Shown here: positions 55,137 through 64,000 of the stretch, in pieces
How the letters are laid out: every line of letters begins with the position of its first letter
How positions within the stretch are numbered: the first letter of the stretch is position 1
Source of the DNA: Boseongicola sp. H5
GTDB taxonomy: Bacteria > Pseudomonadota > Alphaproteobacteria > Rhodobacterales > Rhodobacteraceae
NCBI GenBank assembly: GCA_020622165.1
Contig: JACNMN010000001.1
Location: 310,001-374,000 of the forward strand
DNA: 64,000 nt
Direction: 5' to 3'
Notes under the pieces: generated by a model
What the model was told of the DNA's origin: nothing
Databases searched by the model: none
The model's input: the letters and a program-made list of their open reading frames with translations, nothing else
Position numbers and translations under genes: made by a program

Positions 55137-55997
55137 CTAGCCGTCCTGATACGCGCGCGTGATCAGGGCGGCCACATCGGCATCGGCAAGCCCGGCGTCG
55201 ATGCCGCGATCCACCACATCGCGCGCAACCTCCAATACCGGGGTCGCCACGCCCATGTCGCGCGCAACCCTCAGGAACACATCCGCGTCCTTCCGAACTC
55301 CTGCAATCGAGAAGCCGACCTCCGTATCCTGCCCCAGGATCTTCGGGAGCCGCGCCTTGAACATGTCGCAGGCCGCGGGTCCGCCCGCCAGAATGTCCAT
55401 CGTCCTTTCAAGTGTCAGCCCGGCCCGCTTGGCTAGCTTCGTCATTTCGGTCAGGCTGGCGAAGTATCCCTGCAACATCGCGTTGTTGATGGTTTTCATC
55501 GCCATGCCCGCGCCAAGCGGTCCGACATGGAACACCCGCCCGGCGATCACCTCGGCCACGGGACGGAACCGGGCTGCATCCGCATCGGCACCGCCCATGA
55601 AAAAGCCGGCCGTTCGCGCGCGGACCATCTCGGGCCCGCCAGAAATCGGCGCATCCACCGCCCGCCCCCCGGCCGCCGCGATCTCCTCCGCGCGCGATTG
55701 CAGAACGATCGGGCTCACCGTGCTGGTATCGACGATCAGCTTGCCGTTCAGATCCGCCAGCAGCAATTGCCCGATCACCGCATCCACGGCCGCATCGTCA
55801 AAAAGGCTGAGGACCAGAATGTCGGACGATGCCGCCAGCGCGTTCAGGTCTTCGGCGACGGCGATGCCCAAACCGGCCGCGCGGTCGGGGGTGATGCCGC
55901 TCCGCGTCCATCCGGTGACGGCTCGCCCTGCCCCCGACAAGGCCTCGGCCATCGCGCTGCCCATCCGGCCCAATCCTATGACACCGATCTTGTCCAT
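55137..55997 (-). CDS. NAD(P)-dependent beta-hydroxyacid dehydrogenase-like protein
   Basis: 286 residues. The dinucleotide site is IGVIGLGRMGSAMAEAL, the substrate loop RAVDAPISGGPEMVRARTAG, and the lysine region GMAMKTINNAMLQG. It belongs to the 3-hydroxyisobutyrate dehydrogenase / 6-phosphogluconate-like family and is a distant relative of the gene at 23898-24782. The ATG at 55997 has GGGAGA eight bases before it and is preferred to one five codons upstream. The substrate is not known. It lies 42 bases upstream of the PhnM-like gene in the same direction, so it may be the first gene of that operon. Confidence 0.87.
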   Translation of the reverse strand: MDKIGVIGLGRMGSAMAEALSGAGRAVTGWTRSGITPDRAAGLGIAVAEDLNALAASSDILVLSLFDDAAVDAVIGQLLLADLNGKLIVDTSTVSPIVLQSRAEEIAAAGGRAVDAPISGGPEMVRARTAGFFMGGADADAARFRPVAEVIAGRVFHVGPLGAGMAMKTINNAMLQGYFASLTEMTKLAKRAGLTLERTMDILAGGPAACDMFKARLPKILGQDTEVGFSIAGVRKDADVFLRVARDMGVATPVLEVARDVVDRGIDAGLADADVAALITRAYQDG

Positions 55998-56076
55998 GTT
56001 ACGATCTCCCATTTCCCAAGCGTTCCTGCCATGGAACCGGTTTTCACGAAACCGCCTTTCCCGGAAGGAGGACAGG

Positions 56077-56397
56077 ATGACCGATCCCGAAAGGCTTTAC
56101 GAGCGGCTGGCGACGGCCTGTCTAGCCGGGCCGCACGTTTCGAAGGGAAAGATGCTCGCATCCGAGGCCCTGCGCATTGACGGCAAAAGTTTCGCCTATC
56201 TGTCGGAAGCCGAGCTGGTGCTTAAGCTGCCCGAACCGATTGCGGCGGGCCTGGTGACCGAGGCGAGGGCTACCCACCTGCAGGTTGGCAAACGCATGAT
56301 GCGCGATTGGGTCGTGATCCCTGCTGCGGATACGGATCGTTGGGAAAGCATGATGAGTGACGCGATGGATCTCGTCGGGGACCGCGGCAAGCCATGA
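56077..56397 (+). CDS. TfoX N-terminal/YjbR-like small protein
   Basis: 106 residues. The wording VSKGKMLASEALRIDGKSFAYLSEAELVLKLP and LVTEARATHLQVGKRMMRDWVVIP resembles the TfoX N-terminal / MmcQ-YjbR family, which includes small DNA-binding-like or regulator-like proteins. GGAAGGAGG stands before the ATG, a perfect ribosome site. The match is by pattern only. A bidirectional terminator begins just after its stop. Confidence 0.7.
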   Translation: MTDPERLYERLATACLAGPHVSKGKMLASEALRIDGKSFAYLSEAELVLKLPEPIAAGLVTEARATHLQVGKRMMRDWVVIPAADTDRWESMMSDAMDLVGDRGKP

Positions 56398-56400
56398 AAA

Positions 56401-56424
56401 AGGGGCGCCCGACCGGGCGCCCCT
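56401..56424. terminator. Bidirectional intrinsic terminator
   Basis: AGGGGCGCCC (56401-56410) pairs perfectly with GGGCGCCCCT (56415-56424) around GACC. On the minus strand TTTTT follows directly; on the plus strand TAGTTTTTC follows. It can end both the small plus-strand gene and groESL. Confidence 0.9.
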
Positions 56425-56455
56425 TAGTTTTTCGGCGATGTCTTCCCCTTTCGGC

Positions 56456-56476
56456 AGCTTTTCGGTCCGAAAAGCT
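56456..56476. repeat. Near-perfect palindrome downstream of groL
   Basis: AGCTTTTCGG, one T, then CCGAAAAGCT: ten perfect pairs with a single-base centre. It lies between the bidirectional terminator and the end of groL. It could be a second terminator-like hairpin or a protein-binding site. Not recognised. Confidence 0.75.
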
Positions 56477-56492
56477 CCTGTTGGGTGCGGTC

Positions 56493-56512
56493 GAATTTCC
56501 CTTGGGAAATTC
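56493..56512. repeat. Second palindrome at the groL end
   Basis: GAATTTCCC, TT, GGGAAATTC: nine perfect pairs around two bases. It ends 6 bases before the groL stop codon. A transcript could fold here, and the symmetry would also suit a dimeric regulator. Not recognised. Confidence 0.75.
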
Positions 56513-56517
56513 GTATC

Positions 56518-58170
<1,653 letters not shown>

Positions 58171-58200
58171 CTATCTCTGATTGGAATTGGAAGGGCGATC

Positions 58201-58488
58201 TCAGGCGATGATGCCGAGGATGTCGCTTTCCTTCATGATCAACAGCTCCTTGCCGTCGACGGTGACTTCGGTGCCCGACCATTTGCCGAACAGAATCTTG
58301 TCGCCTTCCTTGACGTCCATGGCGATCCGGTCGCCATCTTCATCCTTGGCGCCCGCGCCCACGGCGACGACCTTGCCCTCGGCAGGTTTCTCTTTGGCGC
58401 TGTCGGGGATGATCAGCCCGCCTGCGGTTTTCTCGTCGCTTTCGACGCGTTCGACCAACACACGGTCATGCAGCGGTGTGAATGCCAT
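58201..58488 (-). CDS. groS: Co-chaperonin GroES
   Basis: 95 residues. [33 protein letters not shown] is the GroES opening with the mobile loop, and [16 protein letters not shown] the closing half. It caps the GroEL ring. A CIRCE element lies 40-66 bases upstream of the ATG. Confidence 0.98.
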   Translation of the reverse strand: MAFTPLHDRVLVERVESDEKTAGGLIIPDSAKEKPAEGKVVAVGAGAKDEDGDRIAMDVKEGDKILFGKWSGTEVTVDGKELLIMKESDILGIIA

Positions 58489-58527
58489 CTGCGAACACTC
58501 CTTCGGTTCGTTGTTTCTCCCATGGCG

Positions 58528-58554
58528 TTAGCACTCACCCGTGGCGAGTGATAA
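58528..58554 (-). promoter_or_regulatory. CIRCE element, HrcA operator of groESL
   Basis: TTAGCACTC (58528-58536), nine bases, GAGTGATAA (58546-58554). This fits the CIRCE consensus TTAGCACTC-N9-GAGTGCTAA at all but one of 18 positions. HrcA binds it and represses until heat shock. It sits 8 bases downstream of the proposed -10. Confidence 0.95.
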
Positions 58555-58561
58555 CGGACCG

Positions 58562-58590
58562 GAGATAGGCAAAGACCCGGCCGCTGTCAA
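58562..58590 (-). promoter_or_regulatory. Sigma-70 promoter of groESL
   Basis: On the minus strand TTGACA (58585-58590, perfect) and TATCTC (58562-58567) are 17 bases apart. Transcription would begin close to or inside the CIRCE, the usual layout for HrcA control. The remaining ~280 bases to the pyrophosphatase gene show no convincing gene. Confidence 0.75.
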
Positions 58591-58869
58591 CACGGCTTGG
58601 CCAGAGATTTTGCGAGAGATTTTCCGGCCGACCCGGGCAAGCCCGGCAACCCAGGATATCCGGCATGGAAGTGCCCCGGGGCGCGGCTTGTATCACCCGC
58701 CCCCACCGGGCTCCGACACCCCGATATCGGCAGCCGTCCGGACAATGCATCGGCGCAAAGACATGGCCGCCCGTGACACCCTGCCCCGCCTTCATTACGT
58801 GACAACGCAAATCGCCACCGTTACAAGGGCGGCGATTTTCCCTGACCTCATCTGTCGAGACCCGAACCC

Positions 58870-59793
58870 ATGACCACCCTCGTTTTCGGCCACAAATCCC
58901 CCGACACCGATTCCACCGGCTCTCCGATCATCTGGGCCTGGTATCTTTCCAGCGTGAAAGGGGCGCCCGCCGAAGCGCGTCTCCTTGGGGAACCCAATAC
59001 CGAAGCCGCCTTCATGCTGAACCATTGGGATCTGGAGAAACCCGAGATCATCGAGACGGTCGAGGCGGGCACACCGGTCGTCATCGTCGACACCAACAAC
59101 CCCGCCGAGCTGCCCCAAGGCATCAACGACACCGATATCACCGCGATTATCGACCATCACAAGCTGGTCGGCGGGCTGGAGACCAAGGGACCCATCGACA
59201 TCCGTATCGAACCGGTCGCCTGCACCGCCACGATCATGTGGAAAATGATCGGCGACGACATGGCTCAGGCGCCGAAGGCGATCAAGGGCGCGATGCTGTC
59301 CTGCATTCTCAGCGATACGCTGGAATTCCGCAGCCCGACCACCACGCAGGAAGACACCGCCATCGCCCATGCTCTGGCCGAGGATCTGGGCGTCGACATT
59401 CCCGCCTATGCCGCCGAGATGTTCGCCGCGAAATCCGATGTCTCCGCCTTCTCGGATGCCGAATTGCTGCGGATGGACAGCAAGGAATACGAGGTCGGCG
59501 GCAAATCCTTCCGCGTGAGCGTTCTGGAAACCACCTCGCCCGAAACAGTGCTGTCGCGCAAAGCCGATCTGATGGAGACCATGCCGCTGGTTGCCGAGGA
59601 GGATGGCGTCGATCAGGTGCTGCTTTTTGTCGTCGACATCCTGAACGAGGAAAGCACCATGCTGATCCCCAACGCGCTGACCAAGCAACTGGCCGAGGCG
59701 AGCTTTGCCACCGCCTGCGGCGATGCCGACACGGTCGTTCTGCCGGGCGTTGTCAGCCGCAAGAAACAGATCATCCCAAACCTCAAACTCTGA
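58870..59793 (+). CDS. ppaC: Manganese-dependent inorganic pyrophosphatase (family II)
   Basis: 307 residues of the DHH phosphoesterase superfamily. Metal ligands: FGHKSPDTDSTGS (first His and Asps), VIVDTNNPAELPQG, and AIIDHHKLVGG with the DHH motif. The closing VVLPGVVSRKKQIIPNL carries the SRKKQ substrate-binding arginine and lysines. It hydrolyses pyrophosphate, driving biosynthesis. Family II enzymes are rarer in alphaproteobacteria than family I. It stands alone. Confidence 0.95.
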   Translation: MTTLVFGHKSPDTDSTGSPIIWAWYLSSVKGAPAEARLLGEPNTEAAFMLNHWDLEKPEIIETVEAGTPVVIVDTNNPAELPQGINDTDITAIIDHHKLVGGLETKGPIDIRIEPVACTATIMWKMIGDDMAQAPKAIKGAMLSCILSDTLEFRSPTTTQEDTAIAHALAEDLGVDIPAYAAEMFAAKSDVSAFSDAELLRMDSKEYEVGGKSFRVSVLETTSPETVLSRKADLMETMPLVAEEDGVDQVLLFVVDILNEESTMLIPNALTKQLAEASFATACGDADTVVLPGVVSRKKQIIPNLKL

Positions 59794-60220
59794 ACCATCG
59801 GCCAAAACCGGCTGAGCGAGGGGCTGCCGATGGTGGCCCCTTGCCGTGTCCGAGCTTGTCTGCAACGGTCCATGCGGGACCAAGGCATTATGACCACACA
59901 CCGCATGACCCGCTTTCCAAAACCGCTGAAACCGGCTCTGCCTGTCTGGGCGATTTCCCCGTCTGGCCGCGCCGACACCGGTCGCCCAGGTTCGGGGCAG
60001 CGGCTGGCACCCCCGGCAAACGGCCCGACCGTGACGGCGCCCGATCTCTCTCCCGTTCAAAACGCTCCCTTCGGCGCACCGCGCCAGACCGGGCCGATCA
60101 TCATGCGCCGGGATAACGCCGATCGCATTAACCCATGACCGCGCCCGAACCCGGGAAGCGGTGTAGAAAAGCGGTCACGAACCACCACAAGAACGACACA
60201 CACCATCGGAGGACACTGCC
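59794..60220 (+). other. Gap of about 430 bases between ppaC and cpdB
   Basis: No open frame here resembles a protein. Directly after the ppaC stop, CCATCGGC (59795-59802) can pair with GCCGATGG (59826-59833); there is no T-run, so it may stabilise the transcript end and is not a standard terminator. A GGAGG at about 60209-60213 serves cpdB. I see nothing else to name. Confidence 0.5.
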
Positions 60221-62179
60221 ATGCCCATCTATCTCAACCGCCGCACCTTTCTGGGCACCACCGCCAGTTTCATCGCGCTGCACCCGTTTTCCGCCCATGC
60301 GCAGGCGGGTCAGGCGCATCTGCGGATCATGGAGACGACCGATCTGCACGTGCATGTCTTTCCTTACGATTACTATGGCGACCGGCCCGTCGACACGGTC
60401 GGCCTGGCCCGCACCGCGGCGCTGATCCAGTCGGTCCGTGATGAGTCCACAAATTCGCTCCTGCTCGATAATGGCGACTTCCTGCAGGGCAATCCGATGG
60501 GCGATTACATCGCCTATGAGCGCGGCATGGCCGAGGGCGACATGCACCCCGTCATCGCCGCGATGAACACGCTCGGCTTCGACGGCTCGACGCTTGGCAA
60601 CCATGAGTTCAATTACGGGCTGAGCTTCCTGATGAACTCGCTGGCCGGCGCGGGCTTTCCGATGATCTGCGCCAATGTGGCCACCGAAATGGGCGCAAGC
60701 CCGACCGGGGATACCACGCTGGTCCCGCCCTACGTGATCCTTGATCGCCAGATCACCGATGGCGCGGGGGAAACCCACCCGATCCGGATCGGCCTGATCG
60801 GCTTTGTCCCGCCGCAGATCATGACTTGGGACCGCCGCCATCTGGAAGGCAATGTGATGGCGCGCGACATCGTGGAAACCGCCCGGGCCTATGTTCCTCA
60901 GATGAAGGAAGACGGGGCCGAACTGATCATCGCGCTGTCGCATTCCGGCATCGGCGCGGCGGATCATACGGACGGCATGGAAAACGCCTCCGTCCCGCTC
61001 GCCGCCATCGACGGGATCGACGCGATCCTGACCGGCCATCACCATCGGGTCTTCCCGGGTCCCGATTATGCCGACACGCCCGGCGTCGATGCGGGTGCAG
61101 GCACGATCATGGGCAAGCCAGCCACGATGGGCGGGTTCTGGGGCAGCCATATGGGGCTGGTCGATCTGATGCTGGAGCGGGACGGCAACAGCTGGCGCAT
61201 CGTCAGCCACATGTCCGAAGCCCGCCCGATCTCCCGGCGCGAGGAAGACCGCTCGATCACCGCCTTGGTGGAAAGCGTGCCCTCGGTGCTGGCCGCCGCT
61301 CAGGCGGACCATGACGCAACGCTTGAATATGTCCGCCGCGCCGTCGGCGAAACGACCGCACCGCTGCATTCCTATTTTGCGCTGGTGGCCGATGATCCAT
61401 CGGTCCAGATCGTTTCCAACGCGCAGACCTGGTATATCGAGCAGATGATGGCGGGGACCGAGCATGCAGGCCTGCCGATCCTGTCCGCCGCGGCTCCGTT
61501 CAAGGCCGGCGGGCGCGGCGGCCCGGAGTATTTCACCGATGTGCCGACGGGCGATATCGCCATCCGAAACGTAGCCGATCTGTACCTTTATCCCAACACC
61601 GTCCGCGCGGTGCGCATAACCGGCGCGCAGGTGCAGGACTGGCTTGAACGCTCCGCCGGCATGTTCAACCAGATCGAGCCGGGCACGGCGGATCAGGTGC
61701 TGCTGAACCCGGATTTCCCGTCGTACAATTTCGATGTCATCGACGGCGTGGAGTATCAGATCGACCTGTCCCAGCCCTCCCGCTACGACCGGGACGGCAA
61801 TGTGGTGAACGAAGGCGCCCAACGGATCGTCAATCTGACCCATGATGGCCAGCCCGTTGATCCCGAACAGGAATTCATCGTCGCCACCAACAATTACCGG
61901 GCCGGCGGCGGTGGCAACTTCCCCGGGGCCTCGCCGGAGACGACAATCTTCGAAGGGCCGGACACCAATCGGGACGTGATCGTGCGCTATATCGTCGAGC
62001 AGGGCACGATCAACCCGGCCGCCGATGCCAACTGGTCCTTCGCGCCGATGCCCGGAACGACGGCTCTGTTCGACACCGGCCCCGCGGCCAGCGCCTATGC
62101 GGACACCGTGCCGGGCGTGACGATCGAACCCGCGGGAGAGGGGCCTGACGGGTTCGCGCGCTACCGCATCTCGCTCTGA
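60221..62179 (+). CDS. cpdB: 2',3'-Cyclic-nucleotide 2'-phosphodiesterase / 3'-nucleotidase, Tat-exported
   Basis: 652 residues. A twin-arginine signal opens it: [22 protein letters not shown] with an A-x-A site. The N-terminal metallophosphatase has [19 protein letters not shown] and [23 protein letters not shown], and [12 protein letters not shown]; the C-terminal 5'-nucleotidase domain has [11 protein letters not shown] and [16 protein letters not shown]. It breaks down cyclic nucleotides and 3'-nucleotides in the periplasm for phosphate and nucleoside uptake. GGAGG precedes the ATG. Confidence 0.94.
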   Translation: MPIYLNRRTFLGTTASFIALHPFSAHAQAGQAHLRIMETTDLHVHVFPYDYYGDRPVDTVGLARTAALIQSVRDESTNSLLLDNGDFLQGNPMGDYIAYERGMAEGDMHPVIAAMNTLGFDGSTLGNHEFNYGLSFLMNSLAGAGFPMICANVATEMGASPTGDTTLVPPYVILDRQITDGAGETHPIRIGLIGFVPPQIMTWDRRHLEGNVMARDIVETARAYVPQMKEDGAELIIALSHSGIGAADHTDGMENASVPLAAIDGIDAILTGHHHRVFPGPDYADTPGVDAGAGTIMGKPATMGGFWGSHMGLVDLMLERDGNSWRIVSHMSEARPISRREEDRSITALVESVPSVLAAAQADHDATLEYVRRAVGETTAPLHSYFALVADDPSVQIVSNAQTWYIEQMMAGTEHAGLPILSAAAPFKAGGRGGPEYFTDVPTGDIAIRNVADLYLYPNTVRAVRITGAQVQDWLERSAGMFNQIEPGTADQVLLNPDFPSYNFDVIDGVEYQIDLSQPSRYDRDGNVVNEGAQRIVNLTHDGQPVDPEQEFIVATNNYRAGGGGNFPGASPETTIFEGPDTNRDVIVRYIVEQGTINPAADANWSFAPMPGTTALFDTGPAASAYADTVPGVTIEPAGEGPDGFARYRISL

Positions 62180-62213
62180 GCGCCATGGGCCGGACGGTTC
62201 TGGCCGCCCTGCC

Positions 62214-62648
62214 CTATCCCGTCCCCCGATGGGCGGCGATGGCCTTGCGCGTCAGCGTCACCAGCGCCACGCGTTCCTCGTCGGACAAGCCGGTCAGGAT
62301 CTCGGCATTGACGGCACTCGCCGCTTCGGTCGCGGGGCCATGCAGCGCCCGCGCCTTTTCGGTCAGCCAGATCCGTTGCACCCGCGCATCCGCCTGGTCC
62401 TTCCTGCGGATGATCAACCCGTCGCGTTCCATCCGGTTGAGCGTGTTGGCCATGGTCGCCTGTTCGATATCCAGACGCGCGATCAGATCCTTCTGGGTCA
62501 GCCCGTCGGTTTCCCACAACTCCAGCAGCGCGGGGAAGTTGCCCGGGCTCAGGCCAAGCGGCCCGATCCGTGCCGTCAGGCCGCGTGCGAAAAGCCGCGC
62601 CAGGTGATTGGTCAGGTATCCGGCCGACTGGGTTTTTCTGAACCGCAT
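62214..62648 (-). CDS. MarR-family regulator
   Basis: 144 residues. The winged helix shows in LTQKDLIARLDIEQATMANTLNRMERDGLIIRR, followed by the MarR wing DQADARVQRIWLTEKARAL. GPLGLSPGNFPALLELW precedes it. ATG at 62648; an in-frame ATG at 62660 is possible. Neither has a good ribosome site. Two matching 20-base palindromes lie directly upstream, between it and the divergent membrane-protein gene, and probably are its binding sites. Its likely job is to control itself and that gene. Confidence 0.9.
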   Translation of the reverse strand: MRFRKTQSAGYLTNHLARLFARGLTARIGPLGLSPGNFPALLELWETDGLTQKDLIARLDIEQATMANTLNRMERDGLIIRRKDQADARVQRIWLTEKARALHGPATEAASAVNAEILTGLSDEERVALVTLTRKAIAAHRGTG

Positions 62649-62664
62649 GCCGGCATACATGCAC

Positions 62665-62684
62665 TTGCATAGCACGCTATGCAA
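62665..62684. promoter_or_regulatory. MarR operator, site 1
   Basis: TTGCATAGC, AC, GCTATGCAA: a 20-base palindrome with nine perfect pairs. It lies 16 bases from the proposed marR start. It shares the core ATAGC-N2-GCTAT with site 2. Confidence 0.75.
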
Positions 62685-62686
62685 TA

Positions 62687-62706
62687 TTATATAGCTTGCT
62701 ATACAA
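62687..62706. promoter_or_regulatory. MarR operator, site 2
   Basis: TTATATAGC, TT, GCTATACAA: same 20-base frame as site 1, with 16 of 20 bases identical to it. Its centre is 22 bases from that of site 1, about two helix turns, so two dimers would bind on one face of the DNA. Confidence 0.75.
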
Positions 62707-62726
62707 ATGATCGATGGAGACCTCCC

Positions 62727-63179
62727 ATGACCAAAATCCTGCATCCCCTCGCCGGGATCACGGCGTTTCTGATCATCCTCGGTTTCTGGGTCTCGACACT
62801 GGCTGTCGAACTCTTCGGGCCGCAAAGCGCCATCGTCGCGGTAAAGACCACGATCCCCTGGCTGTTTGTGATCCTGATCCCGGCGCTGGCGACCGTCGGG
62901 GCCACCGGCTTCATCCGGACCAAGGGGCGTGGCGGGCGCGTGATCGATGCCAAGAAGCGCCGCATGCCCTTCATCGCGGCCAACGGGCTGCTGGTTCTGG
63001 TGCCGGCGGCGCTGTTTCTGGCCTCCCGCGCCAGTGCGGGGATTTTCGACACGGGCTTCTATGTCGTTCAGGGCGTGGAACTGCTGGCCGGTGCGGTCAA
63101 CCTCACGCTTCTGGGGCTCAGCATGCGCGACGGCTTCCGGCTGACCGGGCGGTTCCGGCGCCGCCGGACGGTGCGTTAG
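62727..63179 (+). CDS. Four-helix membrane protein under MarR control
   Basis: 150 residues with four hydrophobic helices (LAGITAFLIILGFWVSTLAVELFG, TIPWLFVILIPALATVGATGFI, FIAANGLLVLVPAALFLASRA, GFYVVQGVELLAGAVNLTLLGLSM), and basic residues in the loop between helices 2 and 3 (KKRRM) and at the end. GGAGA precedes the ATG. I do not recognise a named family. Its position opposite marR with two shared operators suggests a role in response to a small toxic compound or a fatty acid-like signal, which is inference. Confidence 0.8.
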   Translation: MTKILHPLAGITAFLIILGFWVSTLAVELFGPQSAIVAVKTTIPWLFVILIPALATVGATGFIRTKGRGGRVIDAKKRRMPFIAANGLLVLVPAALFLASRASAGIFDTGFYVVQGVELLAGAVNLTLLGLSMRDGFRLTGRFRRRRTVR

Positions 63180-63267
63180 CCCCCGAATTGACCCTTTTAC
63201 ACCGTCGTTCCCGGGCGTATGGAAGGGCGCGGCCGATTTGGCCGTGCCCAACCATTCGAAAGCCCGC

Positions 63268-64000
63268 ATGACCCGTATCATTTCCAGTTTCGCCGAAATC
63301 TCCGCCCGCTACGATGCGCTGTTTTGCGATCTCTGGGGCTGCGTCCATGACGGGCTGCAGGCCTTCCCCGACGCGGTCGCCGCGTTGCAGGCCTATCGCG
63401 CCCAGGGCGGCACCGTGGTGCTGCTGACCAACGCGCCCAGACCGCGGGCGGGCGTGGAAGCGCAGATCGAAAAGCTCGGCGTCCCCCGCGACGCCTGGGA
63501 TGTGATCGCAACCTCCGGGGACAGTGCCCGCGCGGCGATGCTGCGCGGTGTTGTCGGTCGGCAGGTCTATTTCATCGGCGAAGACCGGGATCAGACGTTT
63601 TTTACCCCCATGGAACTGGTCGAGGATGCGGTCGAGATCACGCAGGTGCCGCTTCGCGAGGCCGAAGGGATCGTCTGCACGGGGCCGTTCGACCCGATGG
63701 TCGATCCGGCCGTCTATCGCTCCGATTTCCTCTATGCCAAGACAAAGGGACTGAAGCTGCTCTGCGCCAATCCCGATATCGTCGTGGACAGGGGCGACAC
63801 GCGCGAATGGTGTGCCGGCGCTCTGGCGAAGCTCTATTCCGAGATGGGGGGCGAGAGCCTTTACTTCGGCAAACCGCATCCCCCGATCTACGATCTGGCG
63901 CGGCGGCGCCTGCAACAGATCGGCAAGCTTGCAGGGGATGAGCGTATCCTCGCCGTGGGCGACGGCATCAGCACCGACATCCAGGGCGGGATGGGCGAAA
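63268..64000 (+). CDS. HAD-family phosphatase, TIGR01459-type (partial, right edge)
   Basis: 244 codons are in the window; the end is missing. HAD motif I is LFCDLWGCVHDG, with glycine-tryptophan-glycine in place of the usual D-x-D-G (here D-L-W-G); motif II is VVLLTNAPRP; motif III includes YFGKPHPPIYDLA; and VGDGISTDIQGG is motif IV. This matches the NagD/CbbY-like IIA subclass of alphaproteobacteria, related to TIGR01459. It dephosphorylates small metabolites; the substrate is unknown. About 90 bases separate it from the preceding gene. Confidence 0.88.
   Translation, partial: MTRIISSFAEISARYDALFCDLWGCVHDGLQAFPDAVAALQAYRAQGGTVVLLTNAPRPRAGVEAQIEKLGVPRDAWDVIATSGDSARAAMLRGVVGRQVYFIGEDRDQTFFTPMELVEDAVEITQVPLREAEGIVCTGPFDPMVDPAVYRSDFLYAKTKGLKLLCANPDIVVDRGDTREWCAGALAKLYSEMGGESLYFGKPHPPIYDLARRRLQQIGKLAGDERILAVGDGISTDIQGGMGE

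Noticed and set aside
59830..60138. Plus-strand 102-codon frame in the ppaC-cpdB gap
   Set aside because: Proline/arginine-rich composition without motifs or a good ribosome site; typical of non-coding GC-rich DNA.

Overview
The window is GC-rich and very gene-dense. It looks like a chromosomal segment of an alphaproteobacterium of the Rhodobacteraceae / Roseobacter type. I infer this from the protein families and their pairings: a YcjX/YcjF pair, an Hsp20-DUF1150 pair, L25 of the long CTC type, a Hint-domain protein, the HAD protein related to TIGR01459, a C-P lyase operon with a DUF1045 gene, and a CIRCE-controlled groESL. No database search was possible. All names rest on motifs, length and context.

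Left third (1-19700): a broken-off molybdenum hydroxylase gene at the edge, then valS, two PLP aminotransferases, ygfZ, a yghU-ogt pair, a decayed NTF2-like gene, ileS, a Hint protein, an EamA exporter, and a minus-strand run ycjX - ycjF - cyclic-nucleotide-domain/thioredoxin-reductase-like protein - GNAT acetyltransferase. Next (19700-23800) comes a selenium block: truA overlaps a SelD fused to an N-terminal flavin oxidoreductase, which faces mnmH (tRNA 2-selenouridine synthase).

Centre (23900-36100): a 5-oxoprolinase operon (pxpBCA plus a beta-hydroxyacid dehydrogenase), then phnF and, divergently, the carbon-phosphorus lyase operon phnGHI-J-x-KLN, a DUF1045 phosphoesterase gene on the other strand, and phnM. 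No phnCDE transporter is in the window. Between phnI and phnJ lie about 650 bases that hold a shortened, frameshifted second copy of the start of phnJ and two tiny membrane-protein genes on the opposite strand. An unrecognised 109-residue gene is locked between phnJ and phnK by stop/start overlaps. A second, diverged PhnM-like gene sits 18 kb away with an EamA transporter.

Right half (36200-64000): Lrp regulator plus saccharopine-dehydrogenase-like enzyme, Asp/Glu racemase plus D-cysteine desulfhydrase/cysteate lyase, rplY, an MFS protein, lldD, trpA, a MATE exporter, ychF, a pair of paralogous small proteins of which one ends in a Cys/Gly tail, tRNA-Ser(GCT) with the wreck of a phage-type integrase behind it, hsp20-DUF1150 under a sigma-32-like promoter, a DUF465 gene, purEK, a lipase-like protein, a NUDIX hydrolase, groESL with CIRCE, Mn-dependent pyrophosphatase, a Tat-exported cyclic-nucleotide phosphodiesterase, a MarR gene with two matching operators, and a HAD phosphatase cut off at the right edge.

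Most of the window is ordinary core genome. The parts least explained by known biology are the phnI-phnJ insert, the coupled 109-residue gene, the Cys-tailed paralog pair and the orphan PhnM.
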